Source: an uncultured Saprospirales bacterium (GTDB lineage: Bacteria; Bacteroidota; Bacteroidia; Chitinophagales; Saprospiraceae). From it: a stretch of DNA of 17,986 nucleotides. Of the stretch, positions 13,456-17,986 are shown piece after piece. The DNA is taken from the NCBI GenBank assembly GCA_937926355.1, contig CALAZP010000095.1:1-17986 (forward strand). The letters are read 5' to 3'. Position 1 is the stretch's first letter. Every line of letters begins with the position of its first letter. The notes below the pieces were generated by a model. The model did no database searches, was not told the origin of the DNA, and saw only the letters and a program-made list of their open reading frames with translations. A program made the translations under genes and the position numbers.

Positions 13456-15058
13456 GGTTCCAATAACAACACCGGATTTAATCCTTTTTACTATTCATGC
13501 AGCCCTAAAAGCAAGTCATTCCATAAAAAAAGGAATAGCTGATGGCATTCGCCAAAAAAGCATAGTACTCCCATTACCTGATTTTGATGCCATGGTGCGG
13601 GAAACTACCATTGAGTTTTACTTTCAAAAAGAAGGGAAAAAATATGTCTCCCAAATTCCTGACCTGCAAAAACTTCAGGAAAAGGCACAAACCAGTATTC
13701 TTAATCCGTCAGAAATTAAAAGATACCGAGCCTATTACAACGCCTTCAAAAAGAATGAATTCGACGCTACCAGTATTATATCATATTTCTCTATCAAAAA
13801 TTTACATCGAGAGGGGAATCCCCCATCTCTTTTGAGCTTAATTGCCGGAAATTTAGTTTCCACTGGCATTGAATTTTATCAATTTTTTCCTGAAAAAATT
13901 CACCCCAACCATTTCACTAGTAAAGCCTTGATCGGTTTTATGCAAGGCCTGGACCAAATACCTTTTTCTGAAGGAAACTTCGATCAAAAAGCATTAGCAG
14001 AAGCTTTCTTTCCCAACCTGTTTGTCGGCATATCAGAATGGGTAGAACAATCTGAGGCATCCATTAAATGGCATCCCAAAACCACTCAATTTGTCCAAGA
14101 GGTAACTAAGGGAATTGGGGAAGAATTATTAGCTGACCCTACTTCGGAAAAAAGCCGATGGGGGCCACTACTTTTTCAATCCTTTTTATCTAATGCCTCT
14201 ACTTACCTTCAAACCAATACTGAGGATAAGCTGGTTAAAGAATTAGCTGGTTTGACGCTATCCCTATTAGAGGAAAAAACGATATTGTCCCCTTCGGGCT
14301 TAGATCATATCATTAGGTCCACTCTATCCTTCTCAGGACAGGTCCTACACGATCATCCAACAGTATCCCCCAAACTTAAAAATTGGTTGGCAGACCTGTT
14401 TAAAAAACTCTCCAAAAATCCTATCTTCCATCCTGCTCTGCTCCCCCAAGTTATCGGTACTATATTGGAAACTGGTGGAACTTCTTTAGCAGAAAAGTGG
14501 AAACAAAGTCCAAGAGCTACCCGTGATTTTTTGATAGCTTTTTTTGAAAGTAATGGCCAACTCATAAAGAATATTCCTAAAGATGGTTGGCCACAAAAAG
14601 AAGATTTCTTAAAAATTATTCAAAAAGGGTTACTCCATGGGTTGTCCCTCTCCAGCACCCTTTCCAATAAAGAGTTGACCGAGGCGCTATTGACCTTTCA
14701 AAATGATAGTAAAGGATCGGAAGCATCAATTTATCCAATGTGGTCCATTTCCTTAGATGCTATGCAGCATTACCAAATGCATTTTAACCAAGCCATGCCT
14801 GGCTATGTCTTCCAAACTTTATTTCAATATTGGCTATCGTTCGAATCACTATTTTGGGTAATGCCTAAGCAAAAAAGTAAAGCCTTTATCAAGACTTTAT
14901 GTCAATATTATTACAATGAAATCTATGCTCATTCTCCTATTGAAGAAGGAAAATGCCGAGAAATCATGGAAAAAATCACCCAATTCATGTTAGCACAGCA
15001 GCAACCTTTTACCATGAAGAGTCCTCATGAAATAATCAAACAGTTGGAAATTCAATGA
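13454..15058 (+). CDS. 534-residue all-helical repeat protein of unknown function
   Basis: I do not recognise a family. The product has no signal peptide or membrane helix and is predicted almost entirely helical. Internal similarity is visible. LSFSGQVL (291-298) and LETGGTSL (338-345) sit 47 residues apart in similar frames, each followed by a helix ending in WLADLF or FLIAFF. LSNASTYL (245-252) precedes the first at 46 residues. LLSLIAGNLVSTG (126-138) parallels LLPQVIGTILETG (329-341). This suggests a degenerate helical solenoid, perhaps a scaffold. The ATG at 13454 lies within a perfect palindrome. The stop overlaps the start of the next gene as ATGA, so the two proteins are translationally coupled and probably act together. 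Confidence 0.75.
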   Translation: MVPITTPDLILFTIHAALKASHSIKKGIADGIRQKSIVLPLPDFDAMVRETTIEFYFQKEGKKYVSQIPDLQKLQEKAQTSILNPSEIKRYRAYYNAFKKNEFDATSIISYFSIKNLHREGNPPSLLSLIAGNLVSTGIEFYQFFPEKIHPNHFTSKALIGFMQGLDQIPFSEGNFDQKALAEAFFPNLFVGISEWVEQSEASIKWHPKTTQFVQEVTKGIGEELLADPTSEKSRWGPLLFQSFLSNASTYLQTNTEDKLVKELAGLTLSLLEEKTILSPSGLDHIIRSTLSFSGQVLHDHPTVSPKLKNWLADLFKKLSKNPIFHPALLPQVIGTILETGGTSLAEKWKQSPRATRDFLIAFFESNGQLIKNIPKDGWPQKEDFLKIIQKGLLHGLSLSSTLSNKELTEALLTFQNDSKGSEASIYPMWSISLDAMQHYQMHFNQAMPGYVFQTLFQYWLSFESLFWVMPKQKSKAFIKTLCQYYYNEIYAHSPIEEGKCREIMEKITQFMLAQQQPFTMKSPHEIIKQLEIQ

Positions 15059-15822
15059 AAACTTATACCACTATACTTGGCTTTTTACTCCTAACTGCCT
15101 GTGGAGGGTTTAAAGAACTTCAAAATGCTCAAGACCATTTCTCCAAGGCAGCGAGTATAGAATTACAAAATCAATTTGATCCTCAAAATATCTCCTTAGA
15201 TCATCCGGACAATTGGTATCAACTAGCTTACTCCAATGTAAAAAAAGCCTTACAAAATACCCCTTCGTTAGAAAGAGATAGCCTTCTGGGAATGGCCTAT
15301 AGTTTGAAGGCCCTCTGCGAATGGAAGCTGCAAAAATATCAATTGGCCGAAATTTCTAGAAAAGCAGCACTAAACAGAATCAAAACGGCCAATAGAAATT
15401 ATGCCCTTATGACTGCTTTACCTGATTTAATCCATATGGATGTGACTACTGCTGCTTTGAAGCAAACTTTTCTGAACATTAATCCCCAAGGAGAACAAAT
15501 CATTCATTTTTTTCAAACTTATTTTCCCGAAGGAAAACAATGGAAACATATTAAAAATGCCATGCTTCAAACTCCAGATGAAAAAGCAACTTTGATTTAC
15601 CTCGTTCAAGCTCAATTAAGTGGATTAAAAGGTTGGAGCGATGCTTTGGATGGACTCAAACAATACATGGATGCAGGAAATAGCTATCCATTGATATTGC
15701 GGGAAATTTTTGCCAATCAATATCAACAATACCTAGAAGAAAAGGGTACAGTTATGGATTTTCTAAGACAAGACCCATCTCTAGTGGAGCTGTTTAATTA
15801 TTGGAATACTTTGTTGTTATAA
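15055..15822 (+). CDS. Helical (TPR-like) lipoprotein of unknown function
   Basis: The 255-residue product has a lipoprotein signal, MKTYTTILGFLLLTAC, with Cys16 in the lipobox LTAC. The mature part is helical. Residues about 50-110 resemble tandem TPR-like helix pairs (WYQLAYSNVKKALQ, then LGMAYSLKALCEWKLQKYQL). The rest continues as helices without a known motif. It starts with ATG inside the previous stop (ATGA), a sign of coupled translation with the helical-repeat protein. The 3' end overlaps the convergent yraN gene by 6 bases. A periplasmic protein-interaction role is plausible, but no function can be named. Confidence 0.78.
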   Translation: MKTYTTILGFLLLTACGGFKELQNAQDHFSKAASIELQNQFDPQNISLDHPDNWYQLAYSNVKKALQNTPSLERDSLLGMAYSLKALCEWKLQKYQLAEISRKAALNRIKTANRNYALMTALPDLIHMDVTTAALKQTFLNINPQGEQIIHFFQTYFPEGKQWKHIKNAMLQTPDEKATLIYLVQAQLSGLKGWSDALDGLKQYMDAGNSYPLILREIFANQYQQYLEEKGTVMDFLRQDPSLVELFNYWNTLLL

Positions 15823-16182
15823 CCCAGCGAAAAAAGCGTCTTCCCAATGGGTGATTTTCCAATAATTTTTAGCTTGCTGGAATACTGAAATGATATCAAA
15901 TCTAACCTCACCTTCGTACCCTTTATTTTCCATAAAAGCATTGGCAGCTTCAAAAATAAACTTCTCTTTCTTGCCATTCACAAATACTTCAGGAGGCCCA
16001 TAAGTAGCTCCTGAGCGGGTTTTAACTTCTACAAAAACCAAGCGATTCTGAATTTTTCCAATAAGGTCTATCTCTGCTCTACTGTAACGCCAATTGGTTG
16101 CTACAATTTGCCATCCCTTATCCAATAGATAAGTTAAGGCCATTTCTTCCCCCCTTTTACCCAGTTCATTGTGCTTCGCCAT
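15817..16182 (-). CDS. yraN: YraN family (UPF0102) putative endonuclease
   Basis: The 121-residue product is of normal length for the family. It carries the restriction-endonuclease-like signature: Glu12 in RGEEMA, Asp39 in AEIDLI, and Glu52/Lys54 in FVEVKTR, the equivalent of a PD-(D/E)xK site. The role of the family is not settled; a nuclease or Holliday-junction-related activity has been suggested from the fold. The ATG at 16182 follows the preceding minus-strand gene's stop by 6 bases, so the two are probably co-transcribed even though they look functionally unrelated. Confidence 0.92.
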   Translation of the reverse strand: MAKHNELGKRGEEMALTYLLDKGWQIVATNWRYSRAEIDLIGKIQNRLVFVEVKTRSGATYGPPEVFVNGKKEKFIFEAANAFMENKGYEGEVRFDIISVFQQAKNYWKITHWEDAFFAGL

Positions 16183-16188
16183 AAAAGG

Positions 16189-17986
16189 TCATTCGATAAT
16201 TAAAACTGTACCACTCGATGATTGCCCATCCACCAAAAGTTGATAGACCAAAATTCCCTTTGGCCAACTACCAGTATAAACCTCCCACTGATTTTCTCCC
16301 TTATTTAAAAAAATCGATTGGGTATGAACCACCCTTCCAAATTTATCTTGAATCCTTAATCTGGCGAGCCCCTCCTTTTCCCGAAGGGCATTAAAATAAA
16401 TCACCTCCCGAGCGGGATTGGGATAAACCGTAGGTTGTAAAGCCCTGGTTTCCTCCTCATAAGCACAGTTGCTATTAGGAACCGTCAAAGTAATCATACA
16501 GGAATTCCAATGGCCTAAAGGATCCCCAGCCCAAAAACGAATTTCACTCTCAGCTGGAGTATTACAATCAATATTTAATACACTATCCGTCGAAGGAATG
16601 CTGTCATTGATATCGAAAGTTAATCCAAACTGAAGATCACTAATTGGAAAACAATTGTCAGTCAAATTAGTGATATTTAAATCCTCGTATCGGAGCTGAG
16701 CTGTGAAATCACCTTCCAAACTCCAGGAAAGGGATGTTGGACACTCCATCACTGGACCCGACACATCTGCTACCGTTAGGGTGAATGAACAAGAAGCAGT
16801 ATTTCCGCATCCATCTGTTACTGCATACTGTAATTCGTACTGCCCAGATGCTACATTTTCTTGTGCATACTCCCCTTGCAAATCTCCTGACAATTCCACC
16901 AGAGGTTCGACACATTCCTCTTCCCAAACTGGTAGAGGTAATGTCACATCTGCCTCGCATTGATCTGAAGGCAATTGAATGTAAATGGAGTCCGGACAGG
17001 TAATTACTGGCGCCTCATTATCAATAACTCTAATCAATTGGATCCACTCAAAAATTCCAGCCGACTCAAAACTGCAGTGGTCCTGAACCCTCCACTCCCT
17101 GAAAACTACCCAACAAAACTGATCGTCTTGAAAAATAGAATCTTGGTAAGAGATGGTATAATCGCTGCAAACACCAGAGGTGATAATAGGTGCTGAAAAA
17201 TTCGATGGCAGGTTTTCCGGCGATAAAGTACTGCTATCTCTACATCCAAAAAAGGTATATGACCTGGGAAAAACTATGGAAAATGGCACATCAGCTCCAA
17301 TAGAAATGATTTGTTCACAACTTCCTGTAGGGCCATTATTTTCCCCACCTTCCCAAATTCGGTTGATTATCCCCAGTCCACAATCATTGATATTGGTAAC
17401 ATCACTAAAAGTCAAAATAGATGCTGAACAAGCATCTGTTAAGGTAGCTCTGCCCGTAATATCTAAATCCTCTGCGGCATCCAAACAAGTCAAAAATTGA
17501 GCCGGAGGGCAGGTCAAAAAAGGTGGTATGGTATCCAAAACCATAATTTCAACAGCACAATATCCTTTGGAACCCTCGCAGTCTATCCCTTCCACGGAGA
17601 GCAACTGAACTCCGCTCAAATCTTCACACTCAAAATTAACCTGACTTTCAAATGCATTCCATTCCGATTTCTTCACTTGGAAAGTCTCCATACACCGATT
17701 ATCCAAAGTCGCAATAATCAAGTTTTCTGCCTCGTAAACTCCAGTACCCAGGTCATTCAAAACTACCGTATCTAACCCCGGACATAATAGCACAGGATAA
17801 TCATATCCCTCTGGAGGAAATACCTTAATCGCACTCCTGCATTTGGAAGAATTCCCACATTCATCTGAAGCTTCATAGCCGTAACTAATCAAACCAATGG
17901 GTAAATCAGAGAGCTGAGGCGCATTGCCGTCAATAGTATCTCCCAGCATTTGAACCTCATATTCAATAAGCTCGCTACAGGCATCA
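16189..17986 (-). CDS. HYR-domain surface protein with T9SS C-terminal sorting domain (5' end outside window)
   Basis: The frame is open to the right edge of the window, so this is the C-terminal 598 residues of a longer protein; the internal ATG at 17949 is not a credible start. Repeated beta-sandwich modules are marked by DxCGNxxxC-type motifs (DECGNSSKC near the start) and paired cysteines. The clearest is a HYR module at about 16757-17030 (DNEAPVITCPDSIY to TDGCGNTASCSF). The last 79 residues, from VYPNPAREVIYF, form a type A T9SS sorting domain. The protein should cross the outer membrane by T9SS and stay at or leave the surface, likely for adhesion. No enzymatic domain is visible in this part. 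Confidence 0.9.
   Translation of the reverse strand, partial: DACSELIEYEVQMLGDTIDGNAPQLSDLPIGLISYGYEASDECGNSSKCRSAIKVFPPEGYDYPVLLCPGLDTVVLNDLGTGVYEAENLIIATLDNRCMETFQVKKSEWNAFESQVNFECEDLSGVQLLSVEGIDCEGSKGYCAVEIMVLDTIPPFLTCPPAQFLTCLDAAEDLDITGRATLTDACSASILTFSDVTNINDCGLGIINRIWEGGENNGPTGSCEQIISIGADVPFSIVFPRSYTFFGCRDSSTLSPENLPSNFSAPIITSGVCSDYTISYQDSIFQDDQFCWVVFREWRVQDHCSFESAGIFEWIQLIRVIDNEAPVITCPDSIYIQLPSDQCEADVTLPLPVWEEECVEPLVELSGDLQGEYAQENVASGQYELQYAVTDGCGNTASCSFTLTVADVSGPVMECPTSLSWSLEGDFTAQLRYEDLNITNLTDNCFPISDLQFGLTFDINDSIPSTDSVLNIDCNTPAESEIRFWAGDPLGHWNSCMITLTVPNSNCAYEEETRALQPTVYPNPAREVIYFNALREKEGLARLRIQDKFGRVVHTQSIFLNKGENQWEVYTGSWPKGILVYQLLVDGQSSSGTVLIIE

Noticed and set aside
15822..15852. ACCCA...TGGGT and CCCA-A-TGGG near the lipoprotein/yraN junction, as a terminator
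   Set aside because: Four- to five-base arms, no T-run after them, and they lie inside the yraN coding sequence.
16703..17775. Several plus-strand open frames opposite the HYR/T9SS gene
   Set aside because: They are shadows of the minus-strand gene, whose domains and sorting signal are clear. None has a promoter or recognisable protein features.

Overview
The window looks like chromosomal DNA from a Bacteroidota bacterium, plausibly of the Saprospiria/Cytophagia type. It is AT-rich and genes lack clear Shine-Dalgarno sequences. Several gene fronts carry the Bacteroidota-type -7 element TAnnTTTG. The gene content also fits: an anti-sigma factor of the RskA-like kind, a HYR-domain surface protein ending in a type IX secretion (T9SS) sorting domain, a Nudix/winged-helix regulator, and a ComEC without a nuclease domain. 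I see no rRNA, tRNA, CRISPR array, insertion sequence or phage gene, so this reads as core chromosome with several uncharacterised genes.

Positions 1-262 hold no gene I can support. From 263 to 5113 five plus-strand genes lie close together: a RidA-family deaminase, a fold-type III PLP enzyme of the D-threonine aldolase/D-serine dehydratase family, an M19 zinc dipeptidase, an alginate-export-type outer membrane barrel, and a VanZ-family membrane protein. The first three make a coherent D-amino-acid route: the dipeptidase frees D-residues from dipeptides, the PLP enzyme breaks them down, and RidA clears the reactive enamine that a dehydratase would release. A small secreted protein (5088-5522, minus) converges on VanZ. 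It is divergent from an anti-sigma factor (5616-6311) that has no sigma gene next to it. A 33-residue single-span membrane protein (6385-6486) with a good promoter follows and abuts lepA (6487-8289, minus).

An orphan lipoprotein (8388-9182) then converges on a minus-strand series: a Nudix-fold transcriptional regulator with a degenerate catalytic box, a ComEA-like helix-hairpin-helix protein, and ComEC. The last two probably form the inner-membrane part of a DNA uptake machine. A GNAT acetyltransferase (12817-13401) is divergent from comEC.

Positions 13454-15822 hold the least explained unit: a 534-residue protein built of degenerate all-helical repeats, translationally coupled (ATGA) to a helical lipoprotein. 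It is preceded by a promoter-like sequence and a perfect 19-bp palindrome that runs into the start codon. On the minus strand, yraN (15817-16182) lies 6 bases downstream of a large HYR/T9SS surface protein whose 5' part lies outside the window. All four convergent gene junctions have zero or negative spacing, which leaves no room for ordinary intergenic terminators.
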